Positions 1 through 11,600 of a stretch of DNA of 64,000 bases are shown here, piece by piece (position 1 is the stretch's first letter; every line of letters starts with the position of its first letter). The notes under the pieces were generated by a model, which ran no database searches, was not told where the DNA came from, and saw only the letters and a program-made list of their open reading frames with translations. The translations under genes and the position numbers were made by a program. The stretch comes from Rhinopomastus cyanomelas (taxonomy: Eukaryota > Chordata > Aves > Bucerotiformes > Rhinopomastidae): the NCBI GenBank assembly GCA_013400115.1, contig VXBP01004020.1, positions 93,137 to 157,136 on the forward strand, given 5' to 3'.

Positions 1-629
1 CCCATGCACGGTGAACAGAAAAAGAGGCACTGCACTGGTGGGTGCTCTCACCACAGAAACCCTCTGGACAGAAGGAACACTGCTCTATCCCCATTGCTGT
101 GCTAACAGCAGCATGAAGCTTAAGCTCAAGAGTGTTCAGGAAGAGAGAAGTCTAACTGATCTAATATGGTGCATGGGAGGGGATGATGTTAGCTTCGGAG
201 CTGCAGTCACAAGATCAGGTTCATAGACCGTAGATGTTAGCAGTAGCAGTGACATCACTGGCCGTTAGGCACTTCCTCGTGGTGCACTTTCGTAGGTCTA
301 TGCCATGTCTGCTCTGTGCTATCAGAGTTTAGCAATATTCTTCAGTCTCTGATCTACAGCTGTTTAATATTTTACATTAGAAGCACTTAGAGCAGGGGGT
401 CCATAGAAAGCAGCTCTTAGACACTGTATGAAAGATGCCTGCTGTTGTAAAATAAATTTAAGCATGCCGTTGGCTTAAGAAAAGTAATGTGCTGCTTTTG
501 AGAATAATTAAAAACCTGAGCTGCAGCCATTTTTATCTTTAACTAAATCAATTAGACCATATGCTGTGGCAGTCACTGCCCATTTCAATCTCTGAAATTA
601 TTTTGACAGGCAATAGCAAAGATACTAGA

Positions 630-767
630 GAAATCAGGGATGCCCCCACCCTGGAAGTGTTCGAGGCCAAGCTGGATGGGGCTTTGAGCAATCTGGTCTA
701 GTGGGGGGTTGGGATTAGATGGTCTTGAATGTCTTCCAATCCAAACTGCTCTGCGGTTCTATCCTAG
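630..767 (+). mobile_element. CR1 LINE 3'-end fragment
   Basis: The stretch has the characteristic CR1 3' UTR order: 'ccctggaagtgttcgaggcc', then 'ggatggggctttgagcaa.ctggtctagt', then 'ttgggattagatggtcttgaatgtcttccaa', then a decayed 'ggttctat' tail. The block usually found between 'ctagtgggaggt' and 'ggttgg' is missing, so it is an internally deleted, old and 5'-truncated copy. Orientation is plus. Confidence 0.85.
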
Positions 768-941
768 GAGGCTGAGTTCACCCCTTAAGATCCTTTAGGA
801 TTTTTGTATTTCTTCAGTCTTGAATAATCATGCCCTAAATCAGTCACAACTACATTAAATAGATTAAAAACTACATTAAAATGAGCTTGCATTTGGCTCT
901 AGTTTACATTTAAGATGATACTTGCTTCAAAAGCGCCCGCG

Positions 942-955
942 CCACTAGGTGGAAA
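942..955 (+). promoter_or_regulatory. CTCF-like core motif
   Basis: The sequence CCACTAGGTGGAAA follows the vertebrate CTCF core (CCASYAGRKGGCRS) through its first 11 positions and departs after GG. It is preceded by a short CG-rich stretch (gcgcccgcg). Binding cannot be judged from sequence alone. Confidence 0.3.
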
Positions 956-3900
956 TGGTAAAATTGTTGGTGATTATATGAAAAAGATTGAAGCATTCCA
1001 TAAATATTTTTGTTCTGAATTTGGAAGCAAGAAGAATCATGCACTGATGTCATGAGGACAATGCGTTTTCCATCCCATTAGTAACCAAGGAGGCTATTCA
1101 ACAACATTACTAGAGATAAACATTATTACCGTAACTGGTTCAGACAACTGTCACCCTCACAACTGAAAAGAATTGGCTCAAGAGATCTCTGACCCACTCC
1201 CAATTAATCTTGGACCACTGCAATTGTTTTAGAGGACCACAGAAATGCTGCGTTTTGGGCAAAGCATTATAAGAAGGTCACCAGGACAATTTTAATACTA
1301 AGCCAATCAGCTCAGCAATTCCGGGCAAAGTAATGAAATGCTCGTATAGGAGTCAGCAAATTAAGAGTGTCAGTGGAAATAATGGGGGTCAACATTCTTT
1401 ACAGGGGAAAAAAAATCTTGTAAATAGAACTCTATTTCTCTCTTTTCCTTAACTTATAGGTTTGGTTGATAACAGCAACTAAACAGATGTAGGATATTTG
1501 CTTTTCAGTTTGCTTTATTGTTTGCAAAGCTCGCAGATTATCACAATAGCATTCGAGAACCAGGTAAGTGAATTAAGAACTGTCAAACTCGTGATTCCCA
1601 AGTAAAATACAGAACGCAGTAAAGACTCAGCAAGAAACAGCAGTGTAACCAGACCCTGATAGTGCAGCCAACATCCCCCCCATTGCTTTTTCTAAGGTAA
1701 TTAATTTGTGTGAAACAAATTCAAATGTTAAAAATGGGGAGGTTTTGAGAGTGTCAGCTAAAGCTTGTTTTGTACCACTGGCTGATCCAAACTGCTCTAC
1801 TTTGACATTCATACAGAGTTCCCAGACTCCTCTCCTACCCCCTGGGACTGGGAGATCAATGGATAGCTGAAGATGGGCTACGACTTCTGGAAACCTCCCG
1901 GTCCTGTGTGCTGCAGTCCAGCATCATGGATCCACCAGAGTGCAAAAGGCTCAGTGTTTGGGTTTCTGTGTTTCCAGTCACGAAAACAGTCATGCTAGGA
2001 GTATTTAGCAGAGATGAATGCTGCTTCTGTGCTCTGACTGCTTTGACGAGACAGTGCAAAAGTGAAAAGCCAGGAAGATAAACCTGGAGGTGTTAACATC
2101 CTTGCACAACAATATTTCACATCCCTGAGGATTTACGCTCCAAATTGCTCTTCTAGGGGAGGAAGAAAGGCAGAAGAGACTTTGGACACACTCATCTCGT
2201 AGGAATAGGTGTCTCAAAACCTATTTACCTTAGCAAAGGGTCTGATCACTGCATTTATTTTGCTCTATGCAACTACCACTTCCACCTCCTGATAGTTCTT
2301 TCGCATTCATGGAGATTACAAAGCCTTCAACCTGGAAGAGAAAAAGAAGAAGAAGCAGGAGTGTATGGGAAAGGCTTTGAAAGCCAAATTCATTCACCAA
2401 GTAGAAGAAAAGCATGTATTCAGAAGCGTAATTAACAAAAAGCCTGTCTCAAGGCAACTTTCACTTACTACTAATGGATACAATGAAAATTCACAAACTG
2501 GCTGCTCCCAGCGGGTCTGTTTGCCGGCTGTAGATTGCTACCTGGAGATGCACCTCTCTGCACCCTCGTGATGAAAAGGTAGGGGATGGCCAGAAAATAC
2601 CCACATTCAAGTGAAGGAGTAAACTCTTGCTGACTTCAGCAAGGCAAGTTTTTACACTCTGCATCCTTGTCTGTCAGGGACACACATCGCTCTGTGCTCA
2701 GGGAAAGGTTTAAACTGCAGTCTTTGCCATTTGAAGGGAAACTTAAAGCTCTTGACCTAAAATTAGCACGGCCAGCTGCATTTCAGGCACCACACCAGCT
2801 TTGTCTTTGCTCTTGACACGAAGCAGGATGGTCCAACCAGAATACAAAGGCTCCTGATAGCCCAGAAAGCTGCTGGCTCTGAGGGCAGCCACATACAGGC
2901 AGAGCAGGCAGAGCAAGAATCTCAAGAGCTTACGTGTGCTCTGGGAACTCACAGTTTGCCTGGGAATGGCCGTGCCCGGCCAGGCAGGGTATTGCCCAAA
3001 CAGCAGTGCCTCTCTGGCCACAGCCAAAGCGAATTCTTGGGGGAAAATGCAAAAATCCCTACTTGCCCTGGGCATCACTCAGCTGCCAGCTGTTCTCAGG
3101 CAGCTCATGATCTTCCTGAGGTCTATGTGGTTTCCCTTTGCTAAACAGCCTCTTGCGAATGTGCCCAGCCTCTCCTCGAACTTTTGTAACTGACTATACA
3201 GAATTGCACCAAAGAGACGTAAGGCACGTGTTTTGCTTTCCTTTAGCAGAGGACTGCTGGAGGCAGAGGACACCCATATCTGAAGGACTTGCTGCATTTG
3301 AAGGCTGTTATAGATCAGCTTGCACTGAGATTTTCTTCAGTCTTTTGTGCAATTACTGCGATTTCTTGACACTGAGTGCTAATGATTCACCTGGGTTGAG
3401 TCATACACAAGGCAGTGTGGCTCTGGAAGCCTTTCCACCGCACTCACTGTGCTCAGCAGGTCTGTGAGGTGAATACAAAGGATCTTGCAACTGCTAAGCC
3501 TTCTAGGGAAAGCGGAGGCTTAAAAGAAGTTCAGCAGTTACCTGCACTGGTCACATCCATAGACTATAAATCGAGCTTAGCTACTCTGTTGGAGAAAAGC
3601 ATCTGGACATCTAAGACTCGAAGGGAGAAGGCATAGCTAGAAGGCTGGTTATATTATAGGGGACATGGCTGGATTTGGGAAGGTAGAACAGGCTTCCACA
3701 AAAATGGCAGAAGCCAAGGACCCAAAAAGCAACACAGAAGGGACAGAAGAGTCCTCCTGCAGCAGACATGGGGAAAATAGCATAGGCTAGGTGGGTGGGC
3801 AACAGCCTGGTTAGAAAAACAGAAAGCAGAGAGATGCTGGGAAAGAAACAGAAGTAGAATCACTTAGTATCTGGGGAGAAAACTGTCAGTTAGTGCTGCT

Positions 3901-5040
3901 AGTGGCATTATCAGTAAAACAGATAGTAGGAAAAAATACGGTATTCACTGATGCCTGATCCAACTCCCATTTCAACCAGCAGCTAGACCACTAGTCTTTT
4001 CAGAAGACCATGATGGGACATGGTGGGCGGTTGCAAGATGTTGTATAAGGTTGGATGAATAACTCCTGCAGCAACATACCTCACCACTGTTATGCAGCGG
4101 CTCCACAGTCTGAATCAAGTAGTACGAGGAGGTTTTCTACTGACCAAACGACACATCATGTGGCCCCACCTGTGTCTGTTCATGGCTTACAGTCATTGCA
4201 CTGCTTCTGCTCTCCTTAACGCCCCACTGAAACCACTGCCAGTATAAACTGAATGCTGCTTCTGTGCTCTCAAGGTGGGGTTGCCGTGGGCTACCCAGGG
4301 GATATGGGATCAAGGCAGGGCAGGAGGTGAGCAATCAGCCCTGCAAGTCCATGAGCAAACATTCACACACCCTTACACTCTCAATGCACAGAGCCACCCT
4401 GCAGTAGCAGATGGGAGGACATCAGTCCACAAAACTCAGCCACCTGCAGTTCAGTTGGCATCTTGAACAGGCAGAATCCAGAGTGGCCTTGGTGACAAGA
4501 ATATCTCTGCTTTCATTGTCAAGATCTGTTTCGATCAAACCTGTTTATCTTGTGTTCTGTTGCATGACCTGATTAAATTACAAGTCAGCAAAAGAAGTAA
4601 ACTGAAGTTTATGTTGTATGCTTAACACTTCCTTTTAAGGTATTAGAACAGCATCAAATAGTTTCAGATCTCCCGGATCTACAACAATCATCTAGTCCAG
4701 CTGCAGTATTTGCTTACAAAATATGATGTGTGTTTTCCCCAGAGCCACCTGTGACTCTTGCACAGTGACTCTGCCCTGTACATCCCAGTGGATTTACTCT
4801 GGTACTTGCAATTTAACACAAAAATAATTTATTTTCAAATCTGACATGACAAGCACGTGCCTTAGAATTTACTAAGTTCCTGGATGACAGTGAAAATGGC
4901 TGTCTGGAAATTGTGCTTGGTCATGGCTTGGCGTGGTGTAAAAGTGGATGGGGACAGGAAACTTGAGGTGTAAAGGCCACGTTCAGATGTTCTGTGTCCA
5001 CTGAAGCACTGTTTCGCTCCCTTGAAATCACATAACAATG

Positions 5041-5097
5041 AATTCATTTAGGTTGGAAAGGCTGTTAGTACCACCAAGTCTGCTCTGATGACCTGAG
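5041..5097 (-). mobile_element. CR1 3'-end fragment, reverse orientation
   Basis: 'tcatttaggttggaaaggctgttagtaccaccaagtc' is the reverse complement of the terminal CR1 block (tccaacctaaatgattct). Only about 57 bases are recognisable, so it is a short, diverged, 5'-truncated remnant. Confidence 0.65.
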
Positions 5098-5507
5098 CAA
5101 TGGGAAATGAGAGGTGAAGTGACACAGGTGGCAACTTGGCCATCTCTGTCAGTGTATCTGAATGAGGACAATGTGCCACGTGTGGAAGACTGAGCTCCCA
5201 CCAGATCTTACCATCTTGTTGGAACAGAGCACATTGCTAGAGTTTCCAAAGAGAACAGATTGCCAGCATCCTTCATCCCTTATCGTTTTCCTTAGAAATA
5301 ACTAAAAAGATACTTGGGTTCAGGTCTGAGCCTGAGACAAATTATGGATAAGGGGGTTTAACCCAAAAGACTAAACCTTACATGCATGTAAGTGAAAACG
5401 GATTTGTGAAAGAAAGTTGGAAGTAGCACAGTAGTAGCACAGTAGTGCTCTCACCTAAGAAAGGTATTATGTCTACTGAGCTCAGCCTTCAGTCCTCCCC
5501 GAGATCA

Positions 5508-5625
5508 AAGAATGACAGTTTATGTTGAAGAAACCTTAGAGATCATCTCGTTCCAACCCTCCCTGACCTAGGCAGGGACATCTCTCCCAGGTGAAGTCTC
5601 ACCAACCTCTGTACCATGGACTTTA
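5508..5625 (-). mobile_element. CR1 3'-end fragment, reverse orientation
   Basis: 'agaaaccttagagatcatctcgttccaaccctccctgac' followed by 'ggcagggacatctctcccag' matches the reverse complement of the CR1 end (ggttggaa.gagatgatctctaaggt, preceded by gtgtccctgcc). The distal part is diverged, so the boundary near 5625 is approximate. An ATG-initiated 170-codon plus-strand frame begins inside its edge but looks like chance. Confidence 0.7.
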
Positions 5626-6232
5626 ATCTCACCTGGTATCTATTGGAATTACATACCCACCCATTACATCTGAGAAGCGAACACACTACCATTGAGACCT
5701 GTGATGGTGGCACAGATCTATCACCTGGCATGGTGATAAATCCTCTCAGAGGAGGCAGTGAGGTGTTCTTCCCAGTTATTTCCAAGAATCAAGCACCTGT
5801 TTCATGGCACAAACACCTTTGTTATTCCACAAGCTCCTGCTCACGGCAACTAAATTTCATCTCCCTCATCTCTTTCCATCTATGCCCAGCTGGGATATGC
5901 CAGCTTCTCCGTACTGGCAATGATTTCCCAGCCGCCTTCCTGAGGAACTGCTCCAGCAGTTTCCCCCAAGGTCTTCCCTACTCCCACATTACCCTGGCCA
6001 GTTGCTTACCTCACCAAAGCCCTCCTACTGATTCCTCTCTTAGTGTGTCATTTCCCAAACAATGCTGTATCAACTGCTCTGAGAGACAAGGTACAGTCTT
6101 GGTTTTGAAAGAAACTTTGAAGGGATGAGCACTTACCCACACAGAAGCAAATAGAAAATGAGATGACATCCAGTAGAGCTTAACCAAAGTGACTGTGCCA
6201 GCCTAACACGTTCCTTTTCTATTCTTTAAGAT

Positions 6233-6283
6233 AAGGTGATCTTAAAGGTCTCTTCCAACCAAAGACACTGCGATTCTGTGATT
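6233..6283 (+). mobile_element. CR1 extreme 3' end
   Basis: 'ggtgatcttaaaggtctcttccaacc' followed by 'cgattctgtgatt' is the last part of a plus-strand CR1 element with its terminal octamer-like repeat. It is followed almost directly by a second CR1 3' region (6285-6519) in the same orientation. Confidence 0.85.
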
Positions 6284-6284
6284 T

Positions 6285-6519
6285 AAATTAGATACTAGTA
6301 AGGAAATCTTTACTGTGAGGGTGGTGATACGCTGAAACAGGTTACTGAGAAAAGCTATGGATGCCTCCTCCCTGGAGCTATTCAAGGCTGGGTTGGATGG
6401 GCCTTTGAGCAATCTGTTCTGCAGGAAGGTGTCCCTGCCCATGGCAAAAGGATTTTTGACTAGATGAATTTCAAGGTCGCTTCAACCCAAACCATTCTGT
6501 TCTATGTTCTATTCTATGA
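6285..6519 (+). mobile_element. CR1 3'-end fragment
   Basis: It begins at 'ttagatactagtaaggaaatctttactgtgagggtggtga' and runs through 'ctggagctattcaaggctgggttggatgggcctttgagcaa' and 'gaaggtgtccctgcccatggcaaaaggat'. It ends 'cttcaacccaaaccattctgttctatgttctattctatg'. All expected CR1 3' UTR blocks are present in order, with scattered substitutions. The element is truncated just inside the end of its coding region. Confidence 0.92.
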
Positions 6520-7479
6520 ATAGGCTTGCAGTAGCATTTCTGCAAGAGGAAGTGCCAAGAGGAAACGGTCAGTGCTGAGATTTACTGCAAAGGTGTCGTT
6601 TGCCAGAAAAGGTTAAGGTGCCGTGAAGTGGGGAAGGAAAGTATGGTAGAATTTCTCCTGTCTGGACATTAGAAGATAATTACGTTGTCATTGGCCATGT
6701 GTCCACCCACCTGCAATACCTAGAGATTTCCCTCGTGTCTTAGTTGAGTACTCAGGACAATAAGTTTATTCTCTTCTGAGGCAGAGAAATCAACCTTTAT
6801 TTTCTCCCTTTCACAGGAGAAAAAATAAGGCACGGGGGAATAATTTGCTGTATGATACTGTGATGGCATAAATACACCAAATAGCCATGTAATGGCTCTT
6901 GCAAAGTCTGTACCTGCACTCTTCCTTAATCCACCATTTTTCATAGCGCAGTGAAATCAACATGTCCCAGGGCAGGAGAATTGCTTACTGTTACCAAATA
7001 CATAAATTAGGCTTCTATGGCAAAAGGAAAACAATCCCACAATCTCAAAGGTGGTTTCACTTAGCTTTTCTAATTAGCGAAAGGCATTTATAGTCAAAAC
7101 ACACTCTTTACAGACATTACTGTAATCTATAAGCACAACATAGGCATTTTAATTCATTTTAAGCTGTTTGTCTGCAGCAAGACTTCCATTTTTCATCTAC
7201 CTGGCCACATCAACACATTTAACATTTGGAAAAGGTTTGCTTTCCGTTTTGCTCAGTTTTTGAGGTGAGAGCTGCCGAACACCCCATGGAAAGACTTGGC
7301 TCTTGGGGGTTTCCAGCACTCTTAACTCCAGGAGCAAGAGAACGAGAGCAAGAACTTGCCGTGTTTGCGTTTGCTTCCTTGGGCAGCGCCTGGTGGAGCC
7401 TTTCACCAGGCGAGCAGGGTGCCTGCTCCTTCGCTTCTGAGGGACCAGCGCCGGGCTGTGTAAGCAGTACCTCAAGCAG

Positions 7480-7495
7480 GCACTAGAGGGTGCTC
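7480..7495 (+). promoter_or_regulatory. CTCF-like core motif
   Basis: GCACTAGAGGGTGCTC fits the CTCF core well (ACTAGAGGGTGCT for SYAGRKGGCRSY, with T in place of C in the GGC step). It lies in the locally CG-richer patch at 7310-7600. Confidence 0.38.
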
Positions 7496-8595
7496 TTGGG
7501 TCAGCGGTGAGGGGCGAAGGGCTTCCTTCTGCTCAGCCTGCAGCGCTTCGCGGCGTTTCAAGGCTCACGAAGTGTTCCAAGGCTCAGCCGAGGCTTGGGC
7601 GGTGTTTCGAGTCTTACAAAAAGAAGCCGAAAATGCTCGCAGGGGGAAAAAAGTGACTGAAAAAAGTAGTGACAAACCTATTCCCCCTGCTTTTGCGATG
7701 CGATTACCACGTAATGTACATTCAAAATCTGCACGTGTGCAGGCAAGGGCTTAGGCAAGCCCAACAGTTCAGGATTGGTTGGTTTGTTTGGGATTGTTTC
7801 AAATAATCAACCACCTATTCATTCGACGTGACACAGGACAGAGTTTTGACTGGCAATATGGTGCAAAGATCAGATTAAAGGACATTTGTATATCCCACAT
7901 GTGCTGTAATTGTTATCATAGAACAGAAAGGAATCCAGAACAAGAACAAAGAAGGAATCCAGGACTAAGACCCATCCTCTGCCAGGCAAGTGCTCTCAGG
8001 ACTCTGAAAATGTTGAGTTTTAGCTTTAGGGGTTCTCTGTGCTCAGACTGCTGGGAGTCAGTGGGAGCTCCTGTCCTCCCTACAGCCCTTAGGGCAATAC
8101 AGGAGCATTTCTGGGTCCAGTACACTCACACAACAGTTTGGAGGATGAAGGCTAGCAGAAAGTTTAAGCACACCCTTAAGCACCAGAGTACTATAGATCC
8201 AAGATTACACATGCAATCCAGACACGCAGCGGTGCCTTCCTTCTCACCAGTAACAAGGTGCAGAACTTCTGCAGATGTTTGCATTTGTACTAAACACTTG
8301 TTTACACTGGCAATAGTATCCTGCTCTGCCATAGGTCTGGTTTTGCTGGTTTGAAGGACTTCTGTAAAAGCCCCCTTTCCAGCAAACTACCTCATTTTGC
8401 AGGACGAAACCCGTTGTGGTGCACTGGAACAATGAATCATCTGATGCAAATACAGATTGTCAGGTGTACAATTCTAGAGGGAGTTGGAAAAACCCAAGGG
8501 GGGAAATTTTTGTTTTTAAAAACAGTCCTGGCATTCTCAAAACAAAAGAGAAAGCAAAACCCACCACAAAAAGCCATATTAATTTCACTACCAGC

Positions 8596-8611
8596 TTACT
8601 AGAGGGTGCCG
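8596..8611 (+). promoter_or_regulatory. CTCF-like core motif
   Basis: TTACTAGAGGGTGCCG shares the ACTAGAGGGTGC core with the motif 1.1 kb to the left and has the same orientation. The 5' part (TTA instead of CCA) is weaker. Confidence 0.3.
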
Positions 8612-11600
8612 TATCCATCATACCCCCATTAAAACTCCAGCCTGGGTGGCTCTTCAGGGATCCAGCACCTGTGAGACCGCAGCAAGGAGAAAACTCTTCG
8701 CAGGAGCAAGGCTTGCTCCAGCCTTCAGCCTTGACAGTCCATCCAGCACAGATTATTTCACACACAAAATGTTGTATACTTTTCTCCTATCTGAAAGGAA
8801 AGTAGATTTTGACATCTCCCACGGCACAAAGCCACTCATTAACTGGAGATTAGTGGGAAGCTACTGACACCCTTGCCACCCACCCACAAAACCATCAAGC
8901 TCAGTCCATCGTAGTGCTGGGACCTCCCAGGGAGGAAGGTAATATAAACTGTGCTGCTGCTAAAACTCCTTCAGTGGGGAAGTTGGTGCTCCTGGGTGAA
9001 CTGGTGCTAGAGAGACCAACTGTAAAAGCAGACTAAGAGTGCAACCAGCAGTCCTGATGCTCCCCTGGGACTGCGGGTTGCAATTCAAGACCTTGCTGCA
9101 GTCCAGAGAACACACTGATCACTCAAACCAGAGCAGAAAACTCCTGCTCTGAACTTCAGATCCCTCATTCAAATTGTAACCTTTTTCCTCAGAAAACCTG
9201 TTTTCCATAGAAATCCTCAGATATCCTTCCTTCCCCCAAAGAAGTGCAGAATGTTTGGCCTAAGCAGCTCCATGTGGCAACAAATCCCAAAGGCTAATTG
9301 TGTGGAAAAGCATTTCCTTTCATCAGGTTTAAATTTTCTGCCTTTTAGCATATCGACTGCACCCCTTTCCTTGCATCATGAGAAAGCAATGTTTAATGCA
9401 CGGAGCTGGAAAGAGCCCAAGACCACCGAGCCGTTACATGAAGAGCAGCAAGCTGCCAGCAGCTTTAAACAACTGTTGATCACCACCACCACCAAATTCC
9501 AAACAGATTACCCAGAAAGGCCAAGGCCAAACCCCTATTTCTAGGCTATAAAAACAGATTCTTCCAACTGTTGTTAGGGTGAGGAATTTGGCTCATTTGC
9601 AGATGACAGGCAGAGCGAAACTGTTGGTCACTGGCGGAACGAGAACACTCGGGGCTTGGGAAATTGAACTTTTCTCCTTCATTTTGCCCATGCAGTTGTT
9701 AACATCTGAAACAGCTTTTCTGAATAAAATGTTAAATCAGTCCTCTTCTATTTTGAAATGAAAAAGAAGTTATTCTGGCCGTCCCCAGCAGCACATCTAG
9801 GATGTCTTTGCAAGATGAGAAGGTTTTCCTCTTCCCCGACTTCACTTTGTCCTCCCAAGCATCTGCAGGGCTGGTAGCTCTGGGAGTTCGCTGGGAAATG
9901 TCAGACAAAGGGACCAAGGGAAAAGTTGGCAATGCTCTGCTCTGTTCTTGCTAAGGAGGAGCAACAGCAACTCTGATCAGAATTTCATTCAAGGCCATCA
10001 GCCCAGCCTGATCTTAACAGCTTCAGGACCGTTCCTCCTGGGAATGGAGCTGGGTCAGCAACAGAACAGACAGCTTCAAACCCTCAACCTGGGGGCACAT
10101 GGTGGCAGGATGTGACTACACCACAGCCAGTGGGGTCCAGGCTTAGACCCATTTTCCAGCTGCCACCTCCTTACGGGTGCTCAACCCTCACCCTATGGCA
10201 GAAGTGGTTCCCAGGGATGGGGCAGCAATGAAGAACACACACCTTCCCTTAAGAAATCCAAAAGCAGCCTTGCACTCAAATCCAGACTTTCCAAGTGCCA
10301 AGTGAGTACCATCTATGCCAAGCATTCCCATTTGAGGCCTCCAAGTAAGTCACATCAGTGTAGTTTCTCCAGCACACTCTCATGACTGACACTGGCCAAC
10401 AACAGTGCCACTCCAGGTCCCACTGCTTTTTGCCCACGCATGCGGGCAGCACAAACTGTGCCCATTCCAGGCCCTCTTCAGGGCACAGAGTGTCATGTGA
10501 TGTGTACAAAGGGCATCAACCAGGCCAGGAAGCCACAGAACTCATCCCACAGGGCTCCTGGAAGTTTTCCTTCCTTTAGGTGATGGCTCCGATACATGAG
10601 CTCTCCAAAGCTTGGGTAGAGACATCAAGTTTGTCCCCATGGGGGGAGCATGGTGTTTGTCCAGAGAATGCTATAGGGCACACAGCTCTGCTCACCCTCC
10701 TCCCTGCCCAGCCACTACTGATGAGGATGAAATACCTGGCTGATGATCCTAATGAAAATGCAATTAAGAAAAATCCTTTGCAGTAACCGTGCACGGGGCA
10801 AGCTTGCAGCAGGTGAGATCTCCCAGCTCTGTCATATTGACATGCATGAAGATGCACTTTCTAAAAGAGCTGTTCCTGTTACGTATCCTCAGACAAACTG
10901 CTTTGCATTTTTTTAGGGGTAAATGCTCATTGGAGGCAAGAAAGTTCTGGGGTAAACCTCCTTTTGAGATCTGCAGAGAGAAACAGAAAGGCTAAAAGAA
11001 GTCCGGTCAGAAAATGCCTGGTTAGCACTTGTGGAAAAGTGGTGTTTGGAGAAGGCATCTGAAGGACAGCAGCTTTCTCGGGGCTCAAAACTGCTTCCAT
11101 TTAAGTCAATATATATGAACCTCAACTAAACTACTAAGCAGAGATGTCTTCATAGTTCCTTCATTTGAAATGCTTGGGTGAAAAGGTGAGATTACGTATT
11201 TTGTAGGTTTTTCACCAAAAAAAACGTAACCAGGTTACTGTAATGGGAACGGTGCCACTCACGTCATCACAGGGACAATGCTGAAGCTGTGGTTGAGATG
11301 GAGGACGAACATGCATTTTGGGGTAAAGTGAAAAAAAAAAAATGCACTTTTGTCTCTAGACTGTAGCTAAACAGTCTAGTCAGAGTTCTGAAACCAATAT
11401 TTTTTGACTAAATTCTGAGCTTTTCTTTGCCATCGAAATTTCAAAACGTCTCCCTTTGCAGGGTAGGAGCAGGATTGGACAAATTACAGCTTTGAATGCA
11501 ATCTCCTTATTTAACTGGTCTCTTTTCTCCCCCAAGAAACATAATTCTTCTAGCATAAAGAAGTTCTCCGTTTCATCCATCCCCACAGTTCCCTTTGCCT

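Larger units (their letters stand above)
1..5040. other. gene-poor flank, left edge
   Basis: No reading frame here has recognisable domains, and the open frames are short and overlap on both strands, as expected by chance. The stretch is mixed unique sequence of moderate GC. It contains one CR1 3'-end remnant (630-767) and one CTCF-like motif (942-955). A short segment near 1508-1562 runs from a pyrimidine-rich AG to CAG|GTAAGTG and is open in one frame, but it matches nothing I know. It may be intergenic or part of a long intron of a flanking gene; the sequence does not decide. Confidence 0.6.

Noticed and set aside
4655..4710. Possible additional CR1 fragment ('caatcatctagtccagctgc')
   Set aside because: Only about 20 bases resemble the reverse CR1 end, too little to call.
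5616..6128. 170-codon ATG-initiated frame on the plus strand
   Set aside because: It begins in the edge of a reverse-oriented CR1 remnant, is rich in Ser/Pro/Leu without a domain, and has no splice or promoter context.
7779..8354. 191-codon open frame on the plus strand
   Set aside because: It starts at TTG, has no domain or recognisable motif, and overlaps open frames on the other strand. This length is expected by chance in 64 kb of moderate GC.
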